Source of the DNA: KK5 sp034043675
GTDB taxonomy: Bacteria; Pseudomonadota; Gammaproteobacteria; Burkholderiales; Burkholderiaceae_C
Assembly: GCF_034043675.1 (NCBI RefSeq)
Contig: NZ_JAXCLA010000012.1
Location: 177,399 to 241,398, forward strand
DNA length: 64,000 nt
Direction: 5' to 3'
Shown: positions 18,217-26,579 of the stretch, piece after piece
Layout of the letters: the number at the start of each line of letters is the position of its first letter
Numbering within the stretch: the first letter of the stretch is position 1
Made by a program: the position numbers and the translations under genes
The notes under the pieces: generated by a model
What the model saw: only the letters and a program-made list of their open reading frames with translations
The model's database searches: none
Told to the model about the DNA's origin: nothing

Positions 18217-20343
18217 TTAGAAGCGCATCGTTGCTGAAGTGCTGAGCAGCCAGGTGCGGCCCGGCGCGGGCTCGAAGAATCTGCTGTTGCCCTCGTTGAC
18301 GATCACCGAGCCGGCGTACTTCTTGTCGGTGAGGTTGTCGCCCCGCACGAAGGCCGACAACTCCCAGCGCTCGCTACTGTAGAGGTAGCCCACATTGGCC
18401 GCGAAGACCGTGAAGGCCGCCGCCGCGTCCGAGTTCGCATCGTTCACATAGACCCGGCTCAGCTTGCGCACCTCGACCCCGCCGCGCCAGCCGCTCACCG
18501 GCATCCAGCCCAGCGAGGCGAACAGCGAGCCGCGCGCGATGCCCGGGATGCGGTTGCCCGCCGGGATGGTCACGTTCGGCGTGGCGCAGGGCGTGGCCGT
18601 GCAGGTCAGGAAGCCGTCGCTGTACTCCGCGTTCAGCAGCGTGGCCGCTGCCTGCGCCTTCAGGCTCTGCCACCAGTTCGCGCTCCAGCCCAGCTCCAGC
18701 CCCGTGCGCTTCGTGCCGCCGGCGTTCTGGTAGGTCGAGCGCCCGCCGGTGTTGGTCTGCGTGACGATCTCATGCTGGGTGCGCGTCTCGAAGGCGGCGG
18801 CCGTCAGCTCGCCCAGCCCGTCCACCCGCGCCTTCACGCCAACCTCCACGCTGGTGCTGGTGGCCGCCTGCAGCCCGAAATTCAATCCCGTCTGTCCGCC
18901 GGCGCGGTAGGCCAGCTCATTGAGCGTCGGCGTCTCGAAGCCGCGGCCGGCTGTGGCGTACAGGTGCACGTCGCTGTTCAGCGCGTAGAGCACGCCGACC
19001 ACCGGCAAGGTCGCGCCGTAATCGGTGCTGCCGCTGTCGTCCGGGTTGCCGGTCACGATGTAGTGGTCGGTCGAGCGGAACTTCACGCGGCTGTGGCGCA
19101 GGCCCGCATTCAGGCTCAGCCGCGGCGTCAGCTGCCAGGAGGCCTGCAGGTACTGGTCGAGGTTGTTGACCTTGTTGTTCTCGTCGCGGCGCAGCGCGCC
19201 GACCACGCCCAGCACGTTGCCGACGAAGTTCTGATAGCCCTGGCGGTGCTCGTCCAGCGCGTCGTAGGCCAGGCCCGCCACCAGGGTGAAGGGCGCATCG
19301 GCCAGTGCGGACTTCAAGGTCCAGCGCAGGTCCGTGCCCTGGTAGTCCCGCTCCAGGTCGATCACGCCGCCCGGGGCCGTGGCCGCCGCCTGCGAGGCCT
19401 TGGGGATGGACTGCATCTGGTCCGTGCCGCGGTGGCCGCCGTAGGCCATCAGCTGGATGCTGTTGGCGGCATCCAGGCGCCGCTCGTAGACCAGGCCGGC
19501 CTGGGTCTGGTTGACGGTCTTGGCCGTGTTGTAGTCCAGCGCGGACTGATCGACGCCGCGCGGGTTGGCGTTGAACTGCGCACGAGACAGGCCCAGCGGA
19601 TCCTGCGCCTCGGGCAGGGCCACGCTGTTGACGACCAGGGTCAGCTTGCTGTCCTCGTCCGGGTGCAGGGTGAACTTGGCATTGCCCAGGCGCCGCTCGG
19701 CGGCGCTGTGATCGCGGTAGCCGTCGGTGTGGAAGCGGCTGGCGCTGATGACGAAGCCCAGGCCGCCGCTGGTGCCCGCGGCCTTGCCGCCGAAGCGCAA
19801 GACGCCGTTGCTGCCGGCGGCCATCTCGAAGCCCAGGCGCCCGGTGCTGGGCGGGTCTTCGGTGAAGACATTGATGACGCCGCCGGCGGAGTTGCCGTAC
19901 AGCGCCGAGAAAGGCCCGCGCAGCACCTCGATGCGGCCCACCGAGCCGAGCTCGACGTTGGTGATCTGGCCCTGGCCGTCGGGCAGGGTGGCGGGGATGC
20001 CGTCCACGTACAGGCGCACGCCGCGGATGCCGAAGGTGGAGCGGGCGCCGAAGCCGCGCACGGAGATCTGCACGTCCTGCGCGTAGTTCTGGCGGTCGCG
20101 GGCGAGTAGGCCGGGTACGGCGCCGAGGTCCTCGGAGATGTTGACCAGCGAGTGGCCGTTCTTGATGTCCTCGCTGCCGATGCGGCTGATCGAGGCGGGG
20201 GTGTCGAAGGCGGCGACGGCCGTGCGCGTGGCCGTCACGACCACCGGCGGCAGGGTCTGCGGCGCCTCGTTGTTGTTGTTATCGGCGTGCGCAGCAAGTG
20301 ACGCGCTCAGGCAACTCAGGGCAAGCAGGGAACGGCGATGCAT
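18217..20343 (-). CDS. TonB-dependent receptor, YncD/PqqU-like
   Basis: A 708-residue outer-membrane receptor. It has a signal peptide (LSASLAAHA), a plug domain (about 40-150) and a beta-barrel ending in Phe. Segments such as RDRQNYAQDVQISVRGFGARSTFGIRGVRLYVDGIPATLPDGQGQ and the terminal region VIVNEGNSRFFEPAPGR closely match, from memory, E. coli YncD, reported as the PQQ receptor PqqU. PQQ or a related small ligand is therefore the best guess. The start at 20343 is preceded by GGAG at a good distance; 28 further upstream codons are open but lack this site. Confidence 0.9.
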   Translation of the reverse strand: MHRRSLLALSCLSASLAAHADNNNNEAPQTLPPVVVTATRTAVAAFDTPASISRIGSEDIKNGHSLVNISEDLGAVPGLLARDRQNYAQDVQISVRGFGARSTFGIRGVRLYVDGIPATLPDGQGQITNVELGSVGRIEVLRGPFSALYGNSAGGVINVFTEDPPSTGRLGFEMAAGSNGVLRFGGKAAGTSGGLGFVISASRFHTDGYRDHSAAERRLGNAKFTLHPDEDSKLTLVVNSVALPEAQDPLGLSRAQFNANPRGVDQSALDYNTAKTVNQTQAGLVYERRLDAANSIQLMAYGGHRGTDQMQSIPKASQAAATAPGGVIDLERDYQGTDLRWTLKSALADAPFTLVAGLAYDALDEHRQGYQNFVGNVLGVVGALRRDENNKVNNLDQYLQASWQLTPRLSLNAGLRHSRVKFRSTDHYIVTGNPDDSGSTDYGATLPVVGVLYALNSDVHLYATAGRGFETPTLNELAYRAGGQTGLNFGLQAATSTSVEVGVKARVDGLGELTAAAFETRTQHEIVTQTNTGGRSTYQNAGGTKRTGLELGWSANWWQSLKAQAAATLLNAEYSDGFLTCTATPCATPNVTIPAGNRIPGIARGSLFASLGWMPVSGWRGGVEVRKLSRVYVNDANSDAAAAFTVFAANVGYLYSSERWELSAFVRGDNLTDKKYAGSVIVNEGNSRFFEPAPGRTWLLSTSATMRF

Positions 20344-20427
20344 GGAGTCTCCACGGCCGCTGATGTGGGTGCGGCTCGATTGTTCTTGGGTGATGCTACT
20401 TGGCTTTTTCAGCAAGGGCTGTGCCAC

Positions 20428-20694
20428 AGGGCCTGCTCACACCACGGCAAGGGGTCGCGTTGTGACCAGAAAGGCCGCAGGCAAGGCGTAAACCGCAAAC
20501 CGGGCTCGTGCCCGGCGAGGATTTGCAACGCCGCCTGCGGCCTTTCTGGTCACAACCCTTCGGGAAGGCTCGCCAAAGGGCGCCACTCGTCGTTGCAGCC
20601 CTTGCCCGCACGCGAGTGCGGGCGGCGTGCCGCGCCTAGATTGGCGCCCTTTGGCGTGCCTTCGCGACCCCTTGCCGTGGTGTGAGCAGGCCCT
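20428..20694. repeat. Nested inverted-repeat element, about 267 bp
   Basis: A non-coding element with three concentric perfect inverted repeats. The outer 32-nt arms lie at 20428-20459 and 20663-20694 (left arm begins AGGGCCTGCTCACACC). Inside are a 23-nt pair at 20460-20482 and 20533-20555 (TTGTGACCAGAAAGG...) and a 15-nt pair at 20571-20585 and 20642-20656 (CGCCAAAGGGCGCCA), with small hairpins in the loops. No target duplication is obvious at the ends. The right arm overlaps the last 2 nt of the MBL-fold gene. It looks like a MITE/REP-type non-autonomous element. It occupies most of the 349-nt gap, and the remaining bases before 20428 hold only the receptor gene leader. Confidence 0.75.
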
Positions 20695-21664
20695 ACCGGA
20701 ACAACTCCGACTCCAGCTCGCGCCACACGCGCTGCACGTTCAGCGGATGCAGCTGCGCATAGCCGGGCAGCGCGGCGTAGTCGGGCAGCGGCACCTCGCC
20801 CTGCACCTCGCCAGCGTCCAGGCGTGCGCGGATCGCACCGCGCAGCGCGAGCAGGTAGCGGCGCTGCGCGTCGATGGCGCTCGCGTCTGCCACATCGCCC
20901 TGCTGGCCGATCAGCCGCGCACCGGTGGCGAAGCGTTCGAGCTGGTCGAGGCTGTCCAGCAGCGAGGCGCTGTTCGTGCCGTACAGGTCCGGCACGTCGC
21001 CGGGCCAGAGCAGGCCCTGGGCGATGACGATGCCGCGGTGGCGCAGCACCAGCGTCGGCTCGCCCGCCTGCCGCGGCAGGGCCTGCGTGTCGAAGGGGCC
21101 GAGGCGCGGGCCGCGCACGGCCTGCGGCGGCACGCGGATCGCGTCGGGCTCGTCCAGGCTGGCGCCCGCGGGGCCGACCTGATCGCGCAGGCTCGCCAGG
21201 CAGGCGCCGCAGCGCTCGTGCATCGCGGCGATCACCTCGGGCAGAGCCCACAGCCGCGCCCGCGGGAAGGCGCTGTTGCCCAGCGACAGCTCGGGCGCCA
21301 CGTGGGTGTTGACGATGTCGGTGACCGGTCCGCCCGCCGCCTGCCGCGCGGCGCAGGCCAGCGCGCGGCCAAAGGCCGGCGTGGGCCCGCTGCCGACCAG
21401 CCACAGCCGCCGGCCCTCGCGCACCAGCACCAGCTGGATCGTCAGCCCGCCGTTGGCCGCATCGGGCCGGCCACGCGCCGCGGGCACGCGCCAGACATCG
21501 GGCGCCACCGGCTCCAGCGCCACGCCGCAGTCGGCCGATGCTCGCCCTGCGCACAGGGCGACGAGGACCAGCAGCATCGCGCCGAAATGGCGCCGCACCC
21601 GGGGTAGACCCTGAGCCGGGTGTGACGCTCTCTGTTCCGTTTCGTCGCAGCGCGGGTCGTTCAT
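20693..21664 (-). CDS. MBL-fold protein with degenerate zinc motif (quinoprotein-relay-type)
   Basis: A 323-residue exported protein with a metallo-beta-lactamase-like layout. The signal segment is MLLVLVALCAGRASA (residues 30-44) and Cys46 follows. The stretch that normally reads HxHxDH is VNTHVAPELSLGN, so only one His of the motif is kept. Related proteins are annotated as quinoprotein relay system zinc metallohydrolases near PQQ alcohol dehydrogenases; I assign this one there with moderate confidence. Metal hydrolysis is doubtful without the motif. The start is uncertain: ATG at 21664 (GGAA nearby), GTG at 21598 or ATG at 21577. It is divergent from the histidine kinase gene. Confidence 0.7.
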   Translation of the reverse strand: MNDPRCDETEQRASHPAQGLPRVRRHFGAMLLVLVALCAGRASADCGVALEPVAPDVWRVPAARGRPDAANGGLTIQLVLVREGRRLWLVGSGPTPAFGRALACAARQAAGGPVTDIVNTHVAPELSLGNSAFPRARLWALPEVIAAMHERCGACLASLRDQVGPAGASLDEPDAIRVPPQAVRGPRLGPFDTQALPRQAGEPTLVLRHRGIVIAQGLLWPGDVPDLYGTNSASLLDSLDQLERFATGARLIGQQGDVADASAIDAQRRYLLALRGAIRARLDAGEVQGEVPLPDYAALPGYAQLHPLNVQRVWRELESELFR

Positions 21665-21758
21665 TGTTCCGCTTTCAGACCGCCGGCCGCTCTATGACGC
21701 GAGGCATGCATATTGCTCGACGGTAAATGCCCGAGGCCAAGCAATCTCCCTGCCCACG

Positions 21759-22673
21759 ATGAAGCAGCCCTCGCCCGTCCGACATCAACCGTCCCGCGCC
21801 GCGCAGACCGATCTCGCCTGGGTGCTCGCCGCGGCGCTGCTGACCTTTCTGCTGGCGAGCCGGCTCGAACTGCAGGAACGCATCGCGCGGCTGACCTCGA
21901 GCCTCGAAGCCTGGCAGGTGGACGAGGTGCCGACGGCGCTGGTGGCGCTGTCGCTGGGCCTGGCCTGGTACGCATGGCGGCGGCGGCGCGAGTCGCAGCA
22001 GCTGCTGGCGCGCAACCGCGAACTGGCGCAACAACTGATCGCCGTGCAGGAGGGCGAACGCCTGGCCCTGGCGCGCGAGCTGCACGACGAACTGGCCCAG
22101 CACTGCACGGCGATCCGCGTGGAGGCGGCCTACATCGAGCGCAGCCGCGAGCCGGCGCAGACGGCCGCCGCCGCGCAGCGCGCCGCAGCCAGCGCCGAGC
22201 TGCTGTACGAGGGCGTGCGCCGCCTGCTGCGGCGCCTGCGCCCGGCCGAGCTGGACGAGCTGGGCCTGGTGGCCGCGCTGCAATCGCTGTGCGAATCCTG
22301 CGAGACGCGCAGCCGCCTGCGCTGCACGTTCCGCCATCGCGGCCGGCTCGACGGGCTGGGCGAGGCGACCGACACCGCCGTCTACCGCGTCACGCAGGAG
22401 GCGATGTCCAACACCGTGCGCCATGCGCATGCGCAGCGGCTGGCCATCGATCTCGGCGTGGATGAACAGGGCCTGCGACTGCGCATCGAGGATGACGGCG
22501 GCGGCTTCGACACGAAGGCACGCTCGCGCGGCCTCGGCCTGCTCGGCGCGGCCGAACGGGCCGCGGCGCTGGGCGGCTCGATCGAGGTCCGCAGCGAGCC
22601 GGGCGGCGGCACCTGCATCGAGCTGCGCATTCCGCTGCAGCCGCAGCGCCAGCGTGAAGCGGTGCTCGCATGA
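21759..22673 (+). CDS. Sensor histidine kinase, NarX/DegS-like
   Basis: A 304-residue kinase with two N-terminal membrane helices (about 20-35 and 58-75) around a short periplasmic loop. A HisKA_3 dimerisation domain follows (LALARELHDELAQHCTAIRVE, phospho-acceptor His near residue 109), then an HATPase_c domain (VTQEAMSNTVRHAHA, EDDGGGFD, GLGLLGAAERAAALGG). No large sensory domain is present, so it may sense through membrane or partner proteins. The kinase stop overlaps the response-regulator start by 4 nt. Signal unknown. Confidence 0.93.
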   Translation: MKQPSPVRHQPSRAAQTDLAWVLAAALLTFLLASRLELQERIARLTSSLEAWQVDEVPTALVALSLGLAWYAWRRRRESQQLLARNRELAQQLIAVQEGERLALARELHDELAQHCTAIRVEAAYIERSREPAQTAAAAQRAAASAELLYEGVRRLLRRLRPAELDELGLVAALQSLCESCETRSRLRCTFRHRGRLDGLGEATDTAVYRVTQEAMSNTVRHAHAQRLAIDLGVDEQGLRLRIEDDGGGFDTKARSRGLGLLGAAERAAALGGSIEVRSEPGGGTCIELRIPLQPQRQREAVLA

Positions 22674-23320
22674 TCCGCCTGCTGCTTGTGGACGACCACC
22701 CGGTCGTGCGCGCCGGCTACCAGCGCCTGCTGGAGCAGGGCGGCGAGATCGACGTCGTGGCCCAGGCCGGCGATGTCGACACCGCGGCGGCGCTGTTCGT
22801 GCAGCACGCGCCCGACCTGACGATCACCGACCTGTCCATGCCCGGCAGCGGCGGGCTGGAGCTGATCCGCCGGTTGCAGGAGCGTGGCGGGCCCCATGGG
22901 GAGGCACCGCGTGTGCTGGTGTTCAGCATGCACGACAGCGAGATGCTGATCCGCCGCGCGCTGGAGCTCGGCGCGCGCGGCTTCGTCACCAAGGCCAGCG
23001 CGCCGGAGCAACTGCTGGCGGCGGTGCACCGCGTGATGGCCGGCGGCCGCTATCTGAGCCCGGACCTGCCCGCGCGGTTGCTCGGCGGCCCCGTGGCTTC
23101 AGAGGCCGAATCGCAGTTCGACAGCCTGACGCAGCGCGAGTTCGAGATCTTCCGGCTGCTGGCCGGCGGCACCTCGCTGGCCGAGTGCGCGCGGGCGCTG
23201 CACCTGAGCCCGAAGACGGTGTCCAACCATCAGTCGCTGATCAAGGAGAAGCTGGGCCTGTCCACCTCCGCGGCGATGGCGCACCTGGCGTTGCGCCACG
23301 GCCTCATCAGCGCCGGCTGA
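22670..23320 (+). CDS. LuxR/NarL-family response regulator
   Basis: A 216-residue regulator: a receiver domain with Asp8/Asp9 and phospho-acceptor Asp54 (LTITDLSMPGSGG), then a LuxR-type helix-turn-helix (LTQREFEIFRLLAGGTSLAECARALHLSPKTVSNHQSLIKEKLG). It is partner of the overlapping kinase. The molybdenum dehydrogenase operon begins 111 nt downstream on the same strand and the MBL-fold gene is divergent upstream, so both are plausible targets (inference). Confidence 0.94.
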   Translation: MIRLLLVDDHPVVRAGYQRLLEQGGEIDVVAQAGDVDTAAALFVQHAPDLTITDLSMPGSGGLELIRRLQERGGPHGEAPRVLVFSMHDSEMLIRRALELGARGFVTKASAPEQLLAAVHRVMAGGRYLSPDLPARLLGGPVASEAESQFDSLTQREFEIFRLLAGGTSLAECARALHLSPKTVSNHQSLIKEKLGLSTSAAMAHLALRHGLISAG

Positions 23321-23431
23321 GCAGCGAACAAGCGTCGCCGCAGAACTGGACGAAGGGCCGCCGCTCGCGGTTCAATGGGGTGGGGTAGGGACCCGCCCCG
23401 AGAAGACCTTCATCCACCTGGAGAACTCCCG

Positions 23432-23899
23432 ATGAGCAGCTTGAACATCAACGGCCAGGCCATGGCCGTGGACGCCCCGGACGACACGCCCCTGCTGTGG
23501 GTGCTGCGCGACCACCTGGGGCTGACGGGCACGAAATTCGGTTGCGGCATGGCCTTGTGCGGCGCTTGCACCGTCCACCTCGACGGCGAGCCGGTGCGGG
23601 CCTGCCAGACGCCGCTGTCCGCCGCCACCGGCAAGCGGGTGACGACGATCGAGGGCATCGGCGCCTCGGCCGCCGGCCGCGCCGTGCAGAAGGCCTGGAC
23701 CGAGCTGGGCGTGCCGCAGTGCGGCTACTGTCAGGCCGGTCAGATCATGAGCGCCTGTGCGCTGCTGAAGCAGCACCCGAAACCCAGCGATGCGCAGATC
23801 GAGCAGGCCATGAGCGGCAACCTCTGTCGCTGTGGCACCTACACCCGCATCCGCGTCGCCATCAAGCAGGCGGCCGGCATGAAGGGAGGTGCGGCATGA
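23432..23899 (+). CDS. (2Fe-2S)-binding small subunit of a molybdenum dehydrogenase (IorA/CoxS-like)
   Basis: A 155-residue electron-transfer subunit with two 2Fe-2S domains. The N-terminal plant-ferredoxin-type cluster is in FGCGMALCGACTVHLDGEPVRAC, and the C-terminal four-helix cluster is in QCGYCQAGQIMSACALL and NLCRCGTYTRI. It passes electrons from the Mo centre of the next gene product. The start at 23432 has a GGAGAA site; the frame is open earlier (from 23375) but without support. It overlaps the large-subunit gene by 4 nt. No FAD subunit is present, which fits the isoquinoline-1-oxidoreductase/periplasmic aldehyde-dehydrogenase type. Confidence 0.95.
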   Translation: MSSLNINGQAMAVDAPDDTPLLWVLRDHLGLTGTKFGCGMALCGACTVHLDGEPVRACQTPLSAATGKRVTTIEGIGASAAGRAVQKAWTELGVPQCGYCQAGQIMSACALLKQHPKPSDAQIEQAMSGNLCRCGTYTRIRVAIKQAAGMKGGAA

Positions 23900-26157
23900 G
23901 CACGACCCGTCGTGATCTGCTGAAGCTGCTGCCGGCGGGCCTGGTGCTCGCCGTCGGCGTGGGCCATGCCGACGAGCCGAAGAAGTACGGCGGCGACGGC
24001 ATGCCGCACGGCCTGCAGGACAGCCCCAAGACCTTCGTCTCGATCGGCGAGGACGGCATCGTCACCATCATTGCCCACCGCTCCGAGATGGGCCAGGGCG
24101 TGCGCACGAACCTGCCGCGCGTGGTGGCCGATGAGCTGGAGGCCGACTGGAAGCGCGTGCGCGTGGCCCAGGCGCCCGGCGACGAGGCCACCTACGGCAA
24201 CCAGGACACCGACGGCTCCCGCTCCACCCGCCACTGGTTCGACCCGATGCGCCGCTGCGGCGCCAGCGCTCGCGCGATGCTGGAGCAGGCCGCGGCGGCA
24301 CGCTGGGGCGTGCCGGTGTCCGAGGTGGCGGCCATCAACCACGAGGTGGTGCACAAGGCCAGCGGCCGCAAGCTCGGCTACGGCGCGCTGGCCTTGGCGG
24401 CGGCGCAGCTCGACGTGCCCGCGCGCGAGTCGTTGAAGCTGAAGGACCCCTCGAAGTTCCGCTACATCGGCAAGCGCGATCCGCACCTGGTGGATGCGGA
24501 GGTCATCGTCACCGGCCGCTCGCACTACGGCATCGACACGCGCCTGCCGGACATGGTCTACGCCGTCATCGCCCGGCCGCCGGTGCTGGGCGGCAAGGTG
24601 CGCAGCGTCGACTCGGCGGCGGCACTGAAGGTGCCGGGCGTGCTGAAGGTGTTCGAGCTGGCGGGCACGCCGCCGCCCTCGGAGTTCCAGCCGATCGGCG
24701 GCGTGGTCGTCGTCGGCCGCGACACCTGGGCCGCGATCCAGGGCCGCAACGCGCTGAAGATCGACTGGGACGACGGCGCCCACGGCAGCTACGACTCGAC
24801 GGCCTTCCGCAAGCAGCTGGAGCAGTCGGTCACGCAACCGGGCGGCAAGGAGATCCGCAACGAGGGCGATACCTACGCCGCGCTGAAGCAGGCCGCCCGC
24901 ACGGTCACCGCCGACTACTTCGTGCCGCACCTGGCCCATGCCTCGATGGAGGCGCCCGCCGCCACCGCGCGCATCAAGGACGGGCGCTGCGAGGTCTGGG
25001 CGCCGAGCCAGTCGCCGCAGGCGGCGCGCGACCGCGTGGCCAAACGCCTGTCGCTGGCACCGGAGAACGTCACCGTCAACGTCACCTTGCTGGGCGGCGG
25101 CTTCGGCCGCAAGAGCAAGGCGGATTTCGTCGTCGAGGCGGCGCTGGTCTCGCAGGCGCTGGAGGGCCGGCCGGTCAAGCTGACCTGGACGCGCGAGGAC
25201 GACCTGCACCACGACTACTTCCACACCATCTGCGCCCAGCACCTGGAGGCCGGGCTCGATGCGAACGGCAAGGTCACCGCCTGGCTGCACCGCTCGGCCG
25301 AACCGAGCTTCATGTCCATCTTCATGCCCGACCCGAAGCAACTGAGCGGCATCGAGCTGGGCCTGGGTCTCGTCAATCTGCCGCTGGCCGTGCCCAACAT
25401 CCGCATCGAGAACCCGGCGGCCGAGGCGCATTCGCGGCTCGGGTGGCTGCGCTCGGTCAACAACATCCAGCATGCGTTCGCCACGCAGAGCTTCATCGCC
25501 GAGATCGCCAAGGCCCAGGGCCGCGATCACCGCACGGTGCTGCTGGAGCTGATCGGCCCGGACCGCAAGATCGACCCCGACAAGATCGGCGACGTGTTCA
25601 ACCACGGCGAATCGCCGGAGCGCTACCCGATCGACACCGCGCGGCTGCGCAAGGTGCTGGAGCGGGTGACCAAGGAGGCCGGCTGGGGCCGCAAGCTCGG
25701 GCCGGGGCGCGGCCTGGGCCTGGCGGTGCACTACAGCTTCGTCACCTATGTGGCGGCGGTGATCGAGGTGGCGGTGGACGCCAAGGGCGGCATCACGATC
25801 CCGCGCGTGGACATGGCGGTGGACTGCGGCGCGCAGGTGAACCCGGACCGCGTCGTCTCGCAGATGGAGGGTGCCTGCATCAACGGCATCAGCCAGGCGC
25901 TGATGAGCGAGATCACCTTCAAGGACGGCCGCGCGCAGCAGGACAACTACCACCAGTACCTGATCGCGCGGATGAACGAGGCACCCAAGAAGATCAACGT
26001 CCACCTGATCCCGCCGGACTTCTCGCTGCCGCTGGGCGGCGTCGGCGAGCCCGGCGTGCCGCCGATCGCGCCCGCGCTGTGCAATGCGATCGCGGCGGCT
26101 ACCGGCAAACGCATCCGCCAGCTGCCGATCGGCGACCAGCTCGCATCGAAGGCATAA
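23896..26157 (+). CDS. Molybdopterin-binding large subunit, xanthine-dehydrogenase family (IorB-like)
   Basis: A 753-residue catalytic subunit. The N-terminus MSTTRRDLLKLLPAGLVLAVGVGHA is a twin-arginine signal, so the complex is probably exported folded to the periplasm. Two-part Mo-binding features are visible: MGQGVRTNLPRVVADELEADW early, GGGFGRKSKADF in the middle and LGGVGEPGVPPIAPALCNAI near the end, with the expected Glu in GVGEPG. Family members oxidise aldehydes or N-heterocycles. With the 2Fe-2S subunit it forms a two-gene operon whose electrons probably go to a cytochrome. Confidence 0.94.
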   Translation: MSTTRRDLLKLLPAGLVLAVGVGHADEPKKYGGDGMPHGLQDSPKTFVSIGEDGIVTIIAHRSEMGQGVRTNLPRVVADELEADWKRVRVAQAPGDEATYGNQDTDGSRSTRHWFDPMRRCGASARAMLEQAAAARWGVPVSEVAAINHEVVHKASGRKLGYGALALAAAQLDVPARESLKLKDPSKFRYIGKRDPHLVDAEVIVTGRSHYGIDTRLPDMVYAVIARPPVLGGKVRSVDSAAALKVPGVLKVFELAGTPPPSEFQPIGGVVVVGRDTWAAIQGRNALKIDWDDGAHGSYDSTAFRKQLEQSVTQPGGKEIRNEGDTYAALKQAARTVTADYFVPHLAHASMEAPAATARIKDGRCEVWAPSQSPQAARDRVAKRLSLAPENVTVNVTLLGGGFGRKSKADFVVEAALVSQALEGRPVKLTWTREDDLHHDYFHTICAQHLEAGLDANGKVTAWLHRSAEPSFMSIFMPDPKQLSGIELGLGLVNLPLAVPNIRIENPAAEAHSRLGWLRSVNNIQHAFATQSFIAEIAKAQGRDHRTVLLELIGPDRKIDPDKIGDVFNHGESPERYPIDTARLRKVLERVTKEAGWGRKLGPGRGLGLAVHYSFVTYVAAVIEVAVDAKGGITIPRVDMAVDCGAQVNPDRVVSQMEGACINGISQALMSEITFKDGRAQQDNYHQYLIARMNEAPKKINVHLIPPDFSLPLGGVGEPGVPPIAPALCNAIAAATGKRIRQLPIGDQLASKA

Positions 26158-26177
26158 CGCTTCATCTCTACTGACAG

Positions 26178-26206
26178 GGGCCGGGCTGCGGAACGCAGTC
26201 CGGCCC
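26178..26206 (+). terminator. Strong hairpin after the molybdenum dehydrogenase operon
   Basis: Thirteen-base arms GGGCCGGGCTGCG (26178-26190) and CGCAGTCCGGCCC (26194-26206) pair with one mismatch around a GAA loop, 20 nt after the stop codon. The following bases are pyrimidine-rich (TCTCTACTT) rather than a T run, so the intrinsic-terminator call is tentative. Confidence 0.5.
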
Positions 26207-26264
26207 TCTCTACTTCAGCGGTTCGGCGGGGGCCTCGGGCTGCGGGTGGGGGCGTCCACTCCAT

Positions 26265-26439
26265 GTCCCCCGGCCGCTGCGCGGCCTCCTCCTTCACTTC
26301 CGTGGCCACCCCCACCCACATCCCGAGGCAAACGACCATCGGTGTTCCTCGGCGAAGCAGGGTGGCGGGGTGCCCCAAAGCGCAGGTAAAGGAGGAGGCC
26401 GCGCAGCGGACGGGGGACACGGAGCTTTGGGGTACCCCG
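26265..26439. repeat. Inverted-repeat region upstream of the TonB receptor
   Basis: Part of the 422-nt gap between the Mo dehydrogenase and the TonB receptor. Thirty-base arms at 26265-26294 and 26389-26418 match in 29 positions (left arm begins GTCCCCCGGCCGCTGCGC). A second pair, 16 bases at 26366-26381 and 26424-26439 (core GGGGTNCCCC), interlocks with the first, and a small CCGAGG/CCTCGG hairpin lies in the loop. No open frame in it looks like a gene. It is unlike the 20.4-kb element in sequence. The rest of the gap, 26440-26579, is the receptor leader. Confidence 0.65.
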
Positions 26440-26579
26440 TCGCCCTGCGCTCGTCACACCAGTCGGGTGTTGTTTGCCGGGAATTCCTCGGGTGTGGCGG
26501 GAAGTTTTCCCTGTCTCGGCCGGGAGGCTTTTTGTAAGTTCTGGAGCGGTTTGCAGAACAACATCCCGGAGACAAAAAG

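Noticed and set aside
20396..20685. Short open frames within the inverted-repeat element
   Set aside because: They consist of repeat arms read in several frames, without ribosome sites or family resemblance.
20428..20694. CRISPR array or insertion sequence at the 20.4-kb repeat
   Set aside because: Repeats are inverted and nested, not regularly spaced direct repeats, and there is no transposase gene.
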